A DNA stretch of 64,000 nucleotides from Bacteroidales bacterium (GCA_013138975.1 WTBR01000079.1:36440-100439); one strand, 5' to 3'. Shown: positions 47,443 through 56,433, counted from the first letter of the stretch. Made by a program: numbers and translations. The notes: generated from the sequence alone by a model not told the origin.

Positions 47443-47870
47443 ACAGCACATTATTTTTTTCATTTGAATAAACTGATTTTTAAAAGCTAAATGAAAAAAA
47501 TAAAGAGCTGTGCCATCGCTGAAAAACAAAAAGATACGCCAATAAAAATTACCCAAAGCTAAGTAACATAATACAAGTTATAAGAGCTTTTGCCTTTTCA
47601 GCGGTATGCTTCGCATGGATTTAATGCAAAAGTCAGTTATAACCGGTATTATGCTAAATAGCCCCTTGCCATCACACCCCTACCCACGCCAACGCTGACA
47701 AACAGCCTATTGCTTTTAGCTTTTGAAGTGTTGATTTTTTTTAAGGTAAAAGCTAAAATCAAAAAGCTGTTTGCTGCCCTAAAAGCGGTAGCAAAAGCAA
47801 TAAGAAAAATATTGCCTTTGCTGAATTATCTATCCACCAAAACCCCGACCACCACCCCAAAGTGGTGGTG
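47443..47870. other. cluster of long hairpins downstream of recombinases
   Basis: A 760-base gene-free stretch with at least three long inverted repeats of different sequence. A: 47443-47512, arms about 22 bases (CAGCACATTATTTTTTTCAT). B: 47557-47663, about 37-base arms including CATAATAC, TTATA and CTTTTGC. C: 47700-47772, about 28-base arms (AAACAGC...TTTTAGCTTTT). Shorter hairpins follow at about 47791-47821 and 47849-47870 (CCACCACC/GGTGGTG). Their number and position suggest recombination sites, structured RNA or remnants of several small elements. No ORF of note. Confidence 0.6.
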
Positions 47871-48154
47871 AATTTAGGTTACCTGCATCCACATTTTAAA
47901 CCTCTTAGAGCAAAGATAAAGCCTACAGGCTAACGCTCGCAAGGTTAAAATGAATTTTGAAATATTTTTTTAGTTGTTATTGCTGGTTTTTAAAGGTCTA
48001 AAAAAATATCTCAAAAACCTTGACCTGCCTACGCTGGCTTTGAATGGTGCCTAAGGGTTTTAAAATGCTCTGGTTTGTTTTAATTTTACAACTATCTTTT
48101 TTTTCAATTGAAATGCCTTCAAATGAAAGAAAAAAATGTATTACTTTTGTTTTA

Positions 48155-49273
48155 ATGGCTTGCAGAAAACTAACATATCAAAATCTTGAAACGCCTTTAA
48201 AAGTGGTGTATAAAAAGCCAATTGAAAATGAAAAAGGTGTACAGAGGTTTGTGAGTGTGGATCCGTTAGCTTCTAAATTTCCATTTTATACGCCGTATCA
48301 ATATACAGGTAATAATCCTATAACATTTACTGATTTAGATGGAAAAGAAACTATAGATAATGATACTACTGGTGTTAAAACTAATGGGCAACAAAACAGC
48401 ATGAGTCATTCCACTTATACTGAGAACAAAGACGAAAATGGAAATATTAGTAGTAGGACTTCAGAAAAAACTTCACTCAATCAAAATGAAGATGGTACAT
48501 TTACATTATCACATGAGAAGAGTTTACAGTTGTTTGATACTGAAGGAAATGTTGGAGATTTTTATATGAAAAGTTATTCTGAAACTGTCGATTCGTATGC
48601 TCAATTAAGTGATGAAGGAAGGGGTATAACCGATAATTTAATGAGCAATACTGGTCTAGAAGTCCCTTCAAAAAGTATCTCTGAAAATAATTTTCCCATT
48701 TCAATTGAAAATACAGATATAGAATTGGCTAGTCCTCAAGTTTCTGATCCTTTATCGGATGGGATTAACATAGCCGGAATAGCTTCAGATGCTGCAGAGT
48801 ATAATTCAAATGCAACTTGGGGGAAGTATAAAAACTCAAAAGGAAAGATTTCTAAAATAGAATCATTAAAACAAAGTAAAGGAATTAAATATGGGAAGCA
48901 GGGCAATATTAAAGATTGGGGCGCTACAAAAAAACTCTCAAAGCATGCGAGTAAGGCAATTAGAAGAGCTAAAATATTTAGATCAGCTGGAAGAGCACTA
49001 GGATATTTAAGTATCGCATACGATGTTATAAATGTTATAAGAAATAGAGGAAAAGGAGCGGGAAAAGCAGCTGTTAATATTGGATTTACAGCTTTAGCTA
49101 TATGGGGAGGACCCGTTGGAGCCGCAATAAGTGGCGTATACTATGCCGTTGATATATTTTATCCTGGTGGATGGAAGGGTTTATTTCATAATTTTGTAGA
49201 TAATATAATGAAAACACATAATCTTCATACAAAAGATGGAGTTATGACAGCACCATGGCTTTATGGAAAATAG
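48155..49273 (+). CDS. displaced tip 1, chimeric RHS-type toxin
   Basis: A protein of about 372 residues. I start at MACRKLTYQNLETPLKVV because that opening is typical of another group of Bacteroidota RHS-associated proteins; the frame is open 37 codons further up. After about 30 residues it joins the toxin island's own core at RFVSVDPLASKFPFYTPYQY, so only the end of the RHS core is present. It continues with a polar linker (DENGNISSRTSEK) and a C-terminal domain of about 150 residues with AGRALGYLSIAYDVINVI and a Gly/Ala-rich membrane-like segment (FTALAIWGGPVGAAISGVYY). A membrane-active tip is likely. The next gene, a membrane protein, overlaps its end by 11 bases. Confidence 0.7.
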   Translation: MACRKLTYQNLETPLKVVYKKPIENEKGVQRFVSVDPLASKFPFYTPYQYTGNNPITFTDLDGKETIDNDTTGVKTNGQQNSMSHSTYTENKDENGNISSRTSEKTSLNQNEDGTFTLSHEKSLQLFDTEGNVGDFYMKSYSETVDSYAQLSDEGRGITDNLMSNTGLEVPSKSISENNFPISIENTDIELASPQVSDPLSDGINIAGIASDAAEYNSNATWGKYKNSKGKISKIESLKQSKGIKYGKQGNIKDWGATKKLSKHASKAIRRAKIFRSAGRALGYLSIAYDVINVIRNRGKGAGKAAVNIGFTALAIWGGPVGAAISGVYYAVDIFYPGGWKGLFHNFVDNIMKTHNLHTKDGVMTAPWLYGK

Positions 49274-49679
49274 ATTATTTAAAACTTTTATATATATATT
49301 ATGGAGACTTCAAATATTTGCAGATAAATATTTGTCGGTTTCCGATATTGGAAGTTGTTTATCATTATTATTAATTCCATTTTCTTTGAATGTAATATCA
49401 TTAACTGTATTTATTGAACATTTACTTTCTAGAGAATTTGAAGATTACAAAAACACATTAATTACTATTATTATTGCGTTTGTTATAATTGACTTAGGGA
49501 TCGTGATTTATCTAGATAATAAGGATAAATATTACAACTTATTGAGAAAATTGAAAAAGGACACTGTTTTTTGTAATGTATTGGAAAAAAGGAAAAGGCT
49601 AATTGATTCAATATTGATAGCAAATAGTGTGCTTTGGATTTTTATATTAGTTGCCACTAATAACCTTTTTTGGAAGTAA
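49263..49679 (+). CDS. membrane immunity candidate for tip 1
   Basis: A 138-residue protein with three hydrophobic segments: SCLSLLLIPFSLNVISLTVF near residue 30, LITIIIAFVIIDLGIVIYL near residue 65 and SILIANSVLWIFILVATNNL near the end. The first bases overlap the 3' end of the preceding toxin by 11 bases, the usual coupling of toxin and immunity genes. A membrane immunity protein fits a tip that acts on the inner membrane. No named family was recognised. Confidence 0.65.
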   Translation: MENRLFKTFIYILWRLQIFADKYLSVSDIGSCLSLLLIPFSLNVISLTVFIEHLLSREFEDYKNTLITIIIAFVIIDLGIVIYLDNKDKYYNLLRKLKKDTVFCNVLEKRKRLIDSILIANSVLWIFILVATNNLFWK

Positions 49680-49732
49680 TAATTATCCACATGGCGCAAG
49701 TGTCGCTTGTGCCTTAGAAAGATAAACATTTA

Positions 49733-50260
49733 AAAGTAGTAATAAAAGGAAATATAAAAGAAGAACGCTATTATTTTGGAGATTACGAGATTTACCGTAA
49801 ATTCGTAAGCGGTACATTAGACACAGAGCGAACAACAGTAAATATTAGTGATGATAAAGAAAAAATAGCAACTGTAGACACGCAAACTGTCGAAAATAGT
49901 TCTTTGACAATTAACCCAACTGAAGTAATTCGTTACCAATATAGTAACCATTTGGGTAGTGCTAGTTTAGAACTAGATGATTTAGCCGAAATAATAAGCT
50001 ACGAAGAGTACCACCCATTTGGCACAACAAGTTACCGAAGTGGTAGAACTGAAACAGAAACATCTCAAAAAAGATACAAATACGTTGGTAAGGAAAGAGA
50101 TGAAGAAACCGGACTGTACTATTACGGGGCAAGATATTATGCAGCATGGATTTGCAGGTTTGTGTGTGTTGACCCGTTGCAGTTTAAATATCCACAATTA
50201 AGTCCATTTCAATATGCAGGTAATGATCCAATAGGAGATGTGGATATTGATGGATTAGAA
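49733..50260 (+). repeat. RHS core copy, cassette 2
   Basis: Near-copy of 39555-40086 starting at AAAGTAGTAATAAAAGG, the longest left end of all copies. The reading frame is open from here into the toxin, but the first possible start codon is a TTG at 49904. A hairpin with GGCGCAAGT...CTTGTGCC lies just upstream and recurs upstream of cassette 5. Confidence 0.9.
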
Positions 50261-51139
50261 GGAACTAAACAAGAAGAAAGGAATACCGAAAAAACTAATA
50301 GTAATCCTAAATTTGAATCAGGAAATGAAGAATTTGATGAATTAGCAAATGATGTCATTGAAAAATTTGGTGATACTGAGGCAACTATAGATATTACAAT
50401 TCATAATGTAGATGACAAATTTATTGGTGGTCAAATTACAATTACAAAGGATGGTAAAACAGAAAGTGTAAAATATATTGAAGGTGAAGGTTTTTGTAAT
50501 GAGGAAGGAGAACCCATAAAAGAATCGATTAGGGATGGAGCTATTATTAGGACAGGTCAGCAATTAATAGAAATTGGAAGTGATTTACAAAAACGAAAGG
50601 TTATGTATGCTGATAAATATAAAGCTGATCTTGAAATATATGATATTAATCCGACAAGAACAAATAAAGCTCAGGCAGCCGTTAATCGACAAAATAATCT
50701 AGTAAAAACAAGAGAGGCTATTTCACCATTAGGTAAAACCTTGAGTGAAAATAAAAAATCTACAGCAAAATCATTGGAAATAACTAAAAAAATTGCATTT
50801 GAAGATAAGCGACTTGGTAGATCAACAAATAGAGGTGTAGACAAATTTATTCCTGCTCGTAATATGTTTAAAGCTGCTGGCTATGTAGCCTTACTAACTG
50901 ATATCTATTTTGCGACAAATAGAGTAATGTCATCAGGATTTGATGCGGGAGTAATAGCAGAAGAAATTGGAGGCATTGCAGGAGCACTTATGGGTGGTGC
51001 TATGGGAGCAAAATTAGGTTTAATGGCAGCTCCATTTTTAGGTCCTTTTGCACCTTTAGGCCCTTTACTAGGTGGTATTATAGGTGCGGCTATAGGAGCT
51101 TTTGTTGGTTCAGGCAAAATTATGAAAGGTAGAAAATAA
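49904..51139 (+). CDS. displaced tip 2, RHS core with membrane-type toxin
   Basis: The first usable start is a TTG, 411 residues before the stop; the open frame reaches back to the core repeat start without ATG or GTG. Residues about 1-118 are the RHS core end (RYQYSNHLGSASLELDDLAE, YYGARYYAAWICRFVCVDP with Cys instead of the usual Ser). A linker of about 150 residues and a helical part (ENKKSTAKSLEITKKIAFED) follow. The end is very rich in glycine and hydrophobic: GGIAGALMGGAMGAKLGLMA, GPLLGGIIGAAIGAFVGS. Such glycine-zipper segments are common in membrane-damaging toxins. Expression from this locus is doubtful; it is probably a silent tip. Confidence 0.75.
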   Translation: MTINPTEVIRYQYSNHLGSASLELDDLAEIISYEEYHPFGTTSYRSGRTETETSQKRYKYVGKERDEETGLYYYGARYYAAWICRFVCVDPLQFKYPQLSPFQYAGNDPIGDVDIDGLEGTKQEERNTEKTNSNPKFESGNEEFDELANDVIEKFGDTEATIDITIHNVDDKFIGGQITITKDGKTESVKYIEGEGFCNEEGEPIKESIRDGAIIRTGQQLIEIGSDLQKRKVMYADKYKADLEIYDINPTRTNKAQAAVNRQNNLVKTREAISPLGKTLSENKKSTAKSLEITKKIAFEDKRLGRSTNRGVDKFIPARNMFKAAGYVALLTDIYFATNRVMSSGFDAGVIAEEIGGIAGALMGGAMGAKLGLMAAPFLGPFAPLGPLLGGIIGAAIGAFVGSGKIMKGRK

Positions 51140-51148
51140 AGTTTAACT

Positions 51149-51754
51149 ATGAAAATTGAAAACTGGATAGATTGGTTTAGGAAAAATTTTAAAGAATTAA
51201 CAATTAAAGAATACAAAAATGAGAAAACTTTAAATATATATATTACAAATAAAAAGTTAAAGAATAGCATCCAAATTAGTGTTGAAATTATGGATAAATT
51301 GTTTTTAAAGGAAATGATGTTAGTTAAGGATGATGATTCGTGGAACGGTTTTAATATATATTTCAGCCCAATGAGAACAGACGGGATTGAAATAGAGCAA
51401 GATAGTTTGGTATCAAATATTCCAGAGCTGAATTTGAAGTTTACAGAGAAGAATGTAGGAATTGTTGAAAGTTTTTTGCGAATGCCCTTGAATTTTGGGT
51501 GGTATGAGAAGGTCAATTATTATAATAATTCTGATATATCAATTGAGTTTGAATTTAATGATCCTAACTATCGAGATTATATTTTCCATAGTCTTATTTA
51601 TCCATTTGAAGAACTTGAATTACCTATATTAAAATGGTTATACAAACTTAATTATAGTTATTTGAAAATTCTTAATAATTTTGGTATAAAAAAAATACTG
51701 CAAAGAACAGAAAGGATTTTACCTTTGCTAAGCGTAGGTTGTAATTCGAAATAG
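51149..51754 (+). CDS. immunity candidate for tip 2
   Basis: A 201-residue soluble protein with many Trp, Phe and Asn residues and no signal peptide. It starts nine bases after the stop of tip 2. No family is recognised; sections such as NSIQISVEIMDKLFLKEMM and LPLNFGWYEKVNYYNNSDI look beta-rich. Position directly after a toxin tip is the only evidence for the immunity role. Confidence 0.6.
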   Translation: MKIENWIDWFRKNFKELTIKEYKNEKTLNIYITNKKLKNSIQISVEIMDKLFLKEMMLVKDDDSWNGFNIYFSPMRTDGIEIEQDSLVSNIPELNLKFTEKNVGIVESFLRMPLNFGWYEKVNYYNNSDISIEFEFNDPNYRDYIFHSLIYPFEELELPILKWLYKLNYSYLKILNNFGIKKILQRTERILPLLSVGCNSK

Positions 51755-51805
51755 CTCGTGCCGACATCTTGTCGGTGTGTTATAAACATAAAACAAAACC
51801 CGGCT

Positions 51806-51847
51806 TATGAACTGCCCCCAAAAAGTTAGACATGGGGGCAGTTCATA
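51806..51847. repeat. perfect 14-bp inverted repeat (IS-end-like)
   Basis: TATGAACTGCCCCC and GGGGGCAGTTCATA flank the 14 bases AAAAAGTTAGACAT. The sequence GCCCCCAAAAAGTTAGACA resembles the terminal repeat of IS3-family elements, as if two ends were joined with no transposase between. Related copies at 60400-60441 and 63780-63822. It lies inside terminator-like DNA (ACCCGGCT ... CTTTTACTTTTT) just upstream of cassette 3. Confidence 0.65.
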
Positions 51848-51871
51848 AAACTAAGCTTTTACTTTTTGTGC

Positions 51872-52386
51872 AAATATAAAAGAAGAACGCTATTATTTTG
51901 GAGATTACGAGATTTACCGTAAATTCGTAAGCGGTACATTAGACACAGAGCGCACTACAGTAAACATTAGTGATGATAAAGCAAAAATAGCTACTGTAGA
52001 CACGCAAACTGTCGAAAATAGTTCTTTGACATTAAACCCAACAGCTGTAGTGCGTTACCAGTATGATAACCATTTAGGTAGTGCCAGTTTGGAACTTGAT
52101 GATTTAGCAGAAATAATAAGTTACGAAGAGTACCACCCATTTGGAACTACTTCTTATCGCAGTGGTAGAACCGAAACAGAAACCTCTCAAAAACGATACA
52201 AATACGTTGGTAAGGAAAGAGATGAAGAAACAGGACTTTATTACTATGGGGCAAGATATTATGCAGCATGGATTTGCAGGTTTGTGAGTGTGGATCCGTT
52301 GCAGTTTGATTATCCTTATTATACGCCATATCAGTACGCTGGGAATAAACCTATTTCTTATATTGATTTGGATGGCTTGGAAGAGG
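51872..52386 (+). repeat. RHS core copy, cassette 3
   Basis: Near-copy of the core starting at AAATATAAAAG. Its N-terminal part carries the ATVDTQTVENSSLT variant of the main gene, but then reads VVRYQYDNHLGS as in cassettes 4 and 6. It is a mosaic, evidence of recombination within the core. No start codon before the TTG at 52026, and a TAA stop lies just upstream at about 51.85 kb. Confidence 0.9.
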
Positions 52387-53108
52387 CGAAAAATGATGAG
52401 TTATTACAACCAGAATCAGTAAAAGTTGATAATACTTATGTTGAACCACCCTGGGCAAATTTTTCAACAGAAGAAAATCCAATTTTGTATAACGACAGTA
52501 CTGATACTAATTCTAAAACAGTAATAGGCACAGATATGAAATTAGGTGAAAAAGGTGAGAAATTACTAGAAAACAGCTATTATCACAAAGGAATTGCTTA
52601 TTTGCCATTCACAGACAGTAAAAGTGAAAATTCCTACGTGCAAGGAGATTCAATATCTTTAGCAGATAGAAAAAATACGTATGGCAGAAAAAATAGGCCA
52701 ACTTGGTGTAATATGCTTGCTCGAGATTTATCTATAGAGGTATTAGGTGAAAATCCATTTGGAGGAGGAGACAAGTCAGCAGATGATATGTTAAAATACA
52801 TGGAAGATCATCCTGAAAGTTTTAAGCCCCTTGATTCTACTTTTAAAGATGTTTGGAATAAAGAAATTAATAAACATCAATTAGTATTCTTTGCAACGCC
52901 AGGACATATTGCAGTAGGTGTCCCTACCAAGAATTTAATCTCTAGAGATTATGTTGCTGATAAAAAGAAACCAAAAGAAAAAACCACATATACGTTTGGT
53001 AATGTTGTTCAAGCGGGTAAAAATCATGGTAAAATGAGTCTTAATTATGCTTGGGGTAAATCAAGTTTTAAAAATATTAAAATGTTTAAATATGTTCCAA
53101 AAAAATAA
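52026..53108 (+). CDS. displaced tip 3, predicted papain-like amidase
   Basis: TTG is the first possible start; 360 residues. Residues 1-120 are the RHS core end up to YIDLDGLEEA. The C-terminal toxin of about 150 residues has RKNRPTWCNMLARDLSIEVL (Cys), a long acidic middle and LVFFATPGHIAVGVP (His). The order Cys in TWCN, then His in GHIAVG, matches NlpC/P60 or CHAP-like cysteine peptidase/amidase domains, so cleavage of peptidoglycan peptides is likely. The next gene is a lipoprotein that overlaps by 17 bases; a periplasmic immunity protein is just what a wall-cutting toxin would need. This is the best functional call among the displaced tips. Confidence 0.75.
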   Translation: MTLNPTAVVRYQYDNHLGSASLELDDLAEIISYEEYHPFGTTSYRSGRTETETSQKRYKYVGKERDEETGLYYYGARYYAAWICRFVSVDPLQFDYPYYTPYQYAGNKPISYIDLDGLEEAKNDELLQPESVKVDNTYVEPPWANFSTEENPILYNDSTDTNSKTVIGTDMKLGEKGEKLLENSYYHKGIAYLPFTDSKSENSYVQGDSISLADRKNTYGRKNRPTWCNMLARDLSIEVLGENPFGGGDKSADDMLKYMEDHPESFKPLDSTFKDVWNKEINKHQLVFFATPGHIAVGVPTKNLISRDYVADKKKPKEKTTYTFGNVVQAGKNHGKMSLNYAWGKSSFKNIKMFKYVPKK

Positions 53109-54246
53109 ATTTTTATCACTTGTTGCAATTATATCTCTACTTCTAGCATGCAGTACAAAGCCAGAAGAAAGAAATAAGGCTTATGATATTGTCGTTACAA
53201 AATATGAAATTAGTCAATGTTTAATATTTGGAGATAATAAGATTTCCTATGAACTAATATCAGAGAAAGATAGTAAAGGAAATGTTAGCAAAGTTAAAGA
53301 TTTGTTACTTGGTAAGTATAATTTAATTACACCATTACTTCCTATAAAAGACAAAGAGTTTCTTGTAAGTTATTCAGGAGAATTATACATATATAATTTA
53401 AATGGCGAAATAAGTAGTTCTTTAACTAATATTTCAAATTTTGATAAGATATATTATTTCCAAAATCGCTTGATTCTGGTTTTAGAGAATCAAATAATGA
53501 TTTTGAAGAGATCAATGGATAATGAATTTGTATTATTGAAAGAATTCGATATTGTAGATAAAGAAGTATTCAATATTTATGGAATGATTAATACCAAGCA
53601 TATTCTTATTGAAGCTGGATTTTTCCCTAGTGGGGGATGTGAAAGTATAAATTACTATAATATAAACCTTAATGATTTTAGCTTTGAAAAATGTTCAGAT
53701 AAAATCAAATTAATCCTAGATGTAAATAATCCTATTGATGAATATTATATGGATGTTACTCAGAGTTATTTTTTCTTTCCATGTTATAAAAAGTATGGTA
53801 CTATCAAACTAGATGATTATATTTTAGACGAAAATTTTGATGTAATTGGAAGAGCATTAAAGAAGTATGGTTCTTATACTGAACGTGGTTACTCTATTAA
53901 TAATAATGATGATATTGAATATTACTTTTGGGGAATAGAAAAGAATAGATACGTGTGCTTTCCTGTTAATCTTAATTTTGAAAAACAAATCTATAAGACA
54001 TACTATGATAGCGTTTTGGTTAAAACTGATTTGGAACAACTGGAAAAATTTGAGATCAAATTATTAAAAAACACTATTTTACTTAAAAATGATTGTATAA
54101 TTGAAAGTGAGAAAATCAGGAACATTCTTGCTTTATATGCTTTTTCCTTTAATTATGAAGAAAATAAAACAGTGGATAAAATTGAAGTTTTGCTTGAGGG
54201 TAATGAAAAGCTGAATTTTGAATTGTTAAATACTTTTTTTCAGTAA
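53092..54246 (+). CDS. lipoprotein immunity candidate for tip 3
   Basis: A 384-residue lipoprotein; the start MFQKNKFLSLVAIISLLLAC gives a signal peptide with LLAC lipobox. An in-frame start 15 codons earlier would extend into the toxin gene. The mature part may be beta-propeller-like (LITPLLPIKDKEFLVSYSG, LYIYNLNGEISSSLTNIS, CFPVNLNFEKQIYK). The 17-base overlap with the amidase-like tip gene suggests coupling. It would stay in the periplasm or on the outer membrane, where a wall-directed toxin would act. No named family. Confidence 0.65.
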   Translation: MFQKNKFLSLVAIISLLLACSTKPEERNKAYDIVVTKYEISQCLIFGDNKISYELISEKDSKGNVSKVKDLLLGKYNLITPLLPIKDKEFLVSYSGELYIYNLNGEISSSLTNISNFDKIYYFQNRLILVLENQIMILKRSMDNEFVLLKEFDIVDKEVFNIYGMINTKHILIEAGFFPSGGCESINYYNINLNDFSFEKCSDKIKLILDVNNPIDEYYMDVTQSYFFFPCYKKYGTIKLDDYILDENFDVIGRALKKYGSYTERGYSINNNDDIEYYFWGIEKNRYVCFPVNLNFEKQIYKTYYDSVLVKTDLEQLEKFEIKLLKNTILLKNDCIIESEKIRNILALYAFSFNYEENKTVDKIEVLLEGNEKLNFELLNTFFQ

Positions 54247-54372
54247 AGAATAGATTATCCCCCCAGCTAAGCGGCATATGAATTAAAATCGAAGAAGCTA
54301 AACGTCATTTGTAATGGCGCTTTCTTTAATGGAGCAATTTGCAATTGCTCTTGTCTTTAAAAACCCCGCTAT

Positions 54373-54452
54373 CGCACGAATCCTTTCGTGTGATTAGTAA
54401 AAAGGAAAGTTTTTAAAAAAAGCCTAGCAGTAATACTAGGCTTTTACTTTTT
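54373..54452. terminator. repeat hairpin and terminator before cassette 4
   Basis: Two stems. CACGAA/TTCGTG (54374-54389) is the unexpanded form of a repeat also found at 62.2, 63.0 and 63.7 kb. AGCCTAG/CTAGGCT (54421-54442) is followed by TTTTACTTTTT, a good terminator. The gap 54257-54360 also shares CGGCATATGAA...AAATCGAAGAAGCTA with 56826-56870. Confidence 0.65.
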
Positions 54453-54460
54453 GTACAAAA

Positions 54461-54969
54461 AAAAGAAGAACGTTATTAATTTGTTGCTTACGAGATTTAC
54501 CGTAAATTCGTAAGCGGAACGCTCCAAACAGAGCGTACTACGGTTAATGTTAGTGATGATAAAAAGAAGATAACACAAATTGAGAAGCAAACAGTAACCG
54601 AAGGTTCTTTGACACCTGATGCCAGCCTTGTGGTTAGGTATCAATATGACAATCACTTGGGATCTTCTTCACTTGAATTAGACGATACAGCCGAAATTAT
54701 CTCATACGAAGAATACCATCCTTTTGGAACTACTTCTTATCGTAGTGGCAGAACCGAAACAGAAACCTCTCAGAAAAGATACAAATACGTTGGTAAGGAA
54801 AGAGATGAAAAAACAGGACTTTACTATTACGGAGCACGGTATTATGCAGCATGGATTTGCAGGTTTGTGAGTGTGGATCCGTTGCAGTTTGATTATCCTT
54901 ATTATACGCCTTATCAGTATGCAGGGAATAAACCGATTTCTTACATTGATTTAGATGGGCTGGAGGAAG
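54461..54969 (+). repeat. RHS core copy, cassette 4
   Basis: Near-copy of the core starting at AAAAGAAGAACG. It carries the second variant (QTVTEGSLTPDASLVVRYQY) shared with cassette 6. The first base changes from the main copy (TTGTTGCTTACGAG for TTTGGCGCTTACGAG) show some decay. Confidence 0.9.
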
Positions 54970-55712
54970 TAAAACCAGAAGAAGATGGGTCTGCACAAAA
55001 ACAAACTGAGCTTCCAAAATCTTCTGAAGATGAGTCTATTAATAAGCAAATTCAATTTTATTTCGATGAATATGGAGCAAATGGTGATTTTAGTGCGAAC
55101 GTTGAATCGGAAGATGGTAAGTTTGTGAAAGGTTCAGTAACAATGAATGTTGGTGATGATATTGTTTTTACAGTTGATTTATTACCAGGTGAACAAGTTA
55201 GCGGAATCTTAGATAATAATACAAATCAAGAAATAGGCTACGATCAAGCATTTGGTTTTTCAATCTATACGCCTGAAGGTGGTGCAGAATCAGCTACAGA
55301 GAAAGCTAAAACAACAGAAATGATGAATGGTGAATGGTTGGCTGCATTGACTTCAAGGAGGGCGAGTTTAAGGTTTAGCAAAGGTCCATTAACTCTTGCT
55401 TCTGCAATAAATAATATAAAGGAGATTATTAGTATATTAATGGGTAAACAAGATAATCAAAATGATCAGGATACTCAGACAACTCCTGATAAAGATATTA
55501 AGCCTGATGATACAGATAAGAGTGGAAGGAAATACACTAAAGAAGCAGGTAAATTAATATCAGTTAGAACTGGATGGTTAACTGATTTACGCGACGGTGT
55601 TAGAAAGAGAGACTCTATTAGAACCTATGAAGGTGGAGTAGACTCAATCTGGAAAATTATACCTGGTATAGAAAATCCAATTCTTGTTAAACCTAAATCT
55701 AAAAATAATTAA
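54609..55712 (+). CDS. displaced tip 4
   Basis: TTG start, 367 residues. The RHS core end (to about residue 120) is followed by a stalk with QIQFYFDEYGANGDFSANVE, FTVDLLPGEQVSGILDNN and YTPEGGAESATEKA, then a short tip of about 55 residues after KYTKEAGKL (ISVRTGWLTDLRDGVRKRDS). The stalk from YTPEGG to KYT is repeated almost exactly at 56929-57207 in front of another tip. The toxin activity is not recognised. The immunity candidate starts two bases after the stop. Confidence 0.7.
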   Translation: MTPDASLVVRYQYDNHLGSSSLELDDTAEIISYEEYHPFGTTSYRSGRTETETSQKRYKYVGKERDEKTGLYYYGARYYAAWICRFVSVDPLQFDYPYYTPYQYAGNKPISYIDLDGLEEVKPEEDGSAQKQTELPKSSEDESINKQIQFYFDEYGANGDFSANVESEDGKFVKGSVTMNVGDDIVFTVDLLPGEQVSGILDNNTNQEIGYDQAFGFSIYTPEGGAESATEKAKTTEMMNGEWLAALTSRRASLRFSKGPLTLASAINNIKEIISILMGKQDNQNDQDTQTTPDKDIKPDDTDKSGRKYTKEAGKLISVRTGWLTDLRDGVRKRDSIRTYEGGVDSIWKIIPGIENPILVKPKSKNN

Positions 55713-55714
55713 AT

Positions 55715-56305
55715 ATGAGAAAAGTTTTGAGATTAATATTAATTGGTTTTATAATAACTGTTTTTTCTTGTTCAAATAACTCTAACAAGGAAACAATAAA
55801 TGCTAATAATTCCCTTGTTAGTTACTTAGTTGATACAGTATTAAAAGATGCCCCTAATTATAGTTTATGTGGAAATTTTTCCAATTTACCTGATTCCATA
55901 ATGGAAGCTTCTTTAAAGTACCTTCCTGACTCTATTCTTGGAAAGGATGATTTAGTTTTTATGATGGATCAGTACGAGAAATCAAAAAATGAAGAACTTA
56001 TTCATTTTATTGATACATCCAATTATAGAATAGTGGAAAAACTAGAACTATATTCTAATTTTAAATTTTACAAATATCATTATGTTACTTCTATTCCAAT
56101 GGTAAATAAAAACAAAAATTTGTGTTTATTATATTTGACTGTTTTTGTGGATAAAGAAGGTTCGAGTGATTTATTTCTTGTATTTGAAAAAGATGAAACA
56201 GATAACTGGATAAATACGGTAAATATTTTAAATGAAATTGAGATTCCATTTGCAAAATATCATTATCATGATTATTCATTGATAAAAAAAGAGATGTTTG
56301 AATAG
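55715..56305 (+). CDS. lipoprotein immunity candidate for tip 4
   Basis: A 196-residue lipoprotein with MRKVLRLILIGFIITVFSC signal and VFSC lipobox. The mature protein has CGNFSNLPDSIMEASLKYLP and a later YLTVFVDKEGSSDLFLVFEK strand region. It follows tip 4 by two bases. The frame continues after its stop into a 30-codon toxin-tail remnant. Family not recognised. Confidence 0.65.
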   Translation: MRKVLRLILIGFIITVFSCSNNSNKETINANNSLVSYLVDTVLKDAPNYSLCGNFSNLPDSIMEASLKYLPDSILGKDDLVFMMDQYEKSKNEELIHFIDTSNYRIVEKLELYSNFKFYKYHYVTSIPMVNKNKNLCLLYLTVFVDKEGSSDLFLVFEKDETDNWINTVNILNEIEIPFAKYHYHDYSLIKKEMFE

Positions 56306-56398
56306 TTTAAATCCCCTGATAATAAAACTTACAGAGATAAAAAAGTACATAAAAAGACGCTGAAAGGACGGTGGGTTTCAAAGCCTTATAAAAAATAA
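56306..56398 (+). pseudogene. remnant of a toxin tail
   Basis: Right after the stop of the previous gene the same frame reads about 30 codons (KSPDNKTYRDKK ... LKGRWVSKPYKK) to a TAA. The basic, Trp-containing end looks like the C-terminus of a nuclease-like tip and stands just in front of another lipoprotein immunity gene. It is the last part of a displaced tip whose core was deleted. It has no start codon. Confidence 0.5.
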
Positions 56399-56433
56399 GT
56401 ATAATGATTTATAATATTAAAATTGCACTTACA

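Noticed and set aside
47557..47663. Calling hairpin B an integron attC site
   Set aside because: The ends do not fit the RYYYAAC/GTTRRRY boxes and there is no integron-type integrase domain in the recombinases.
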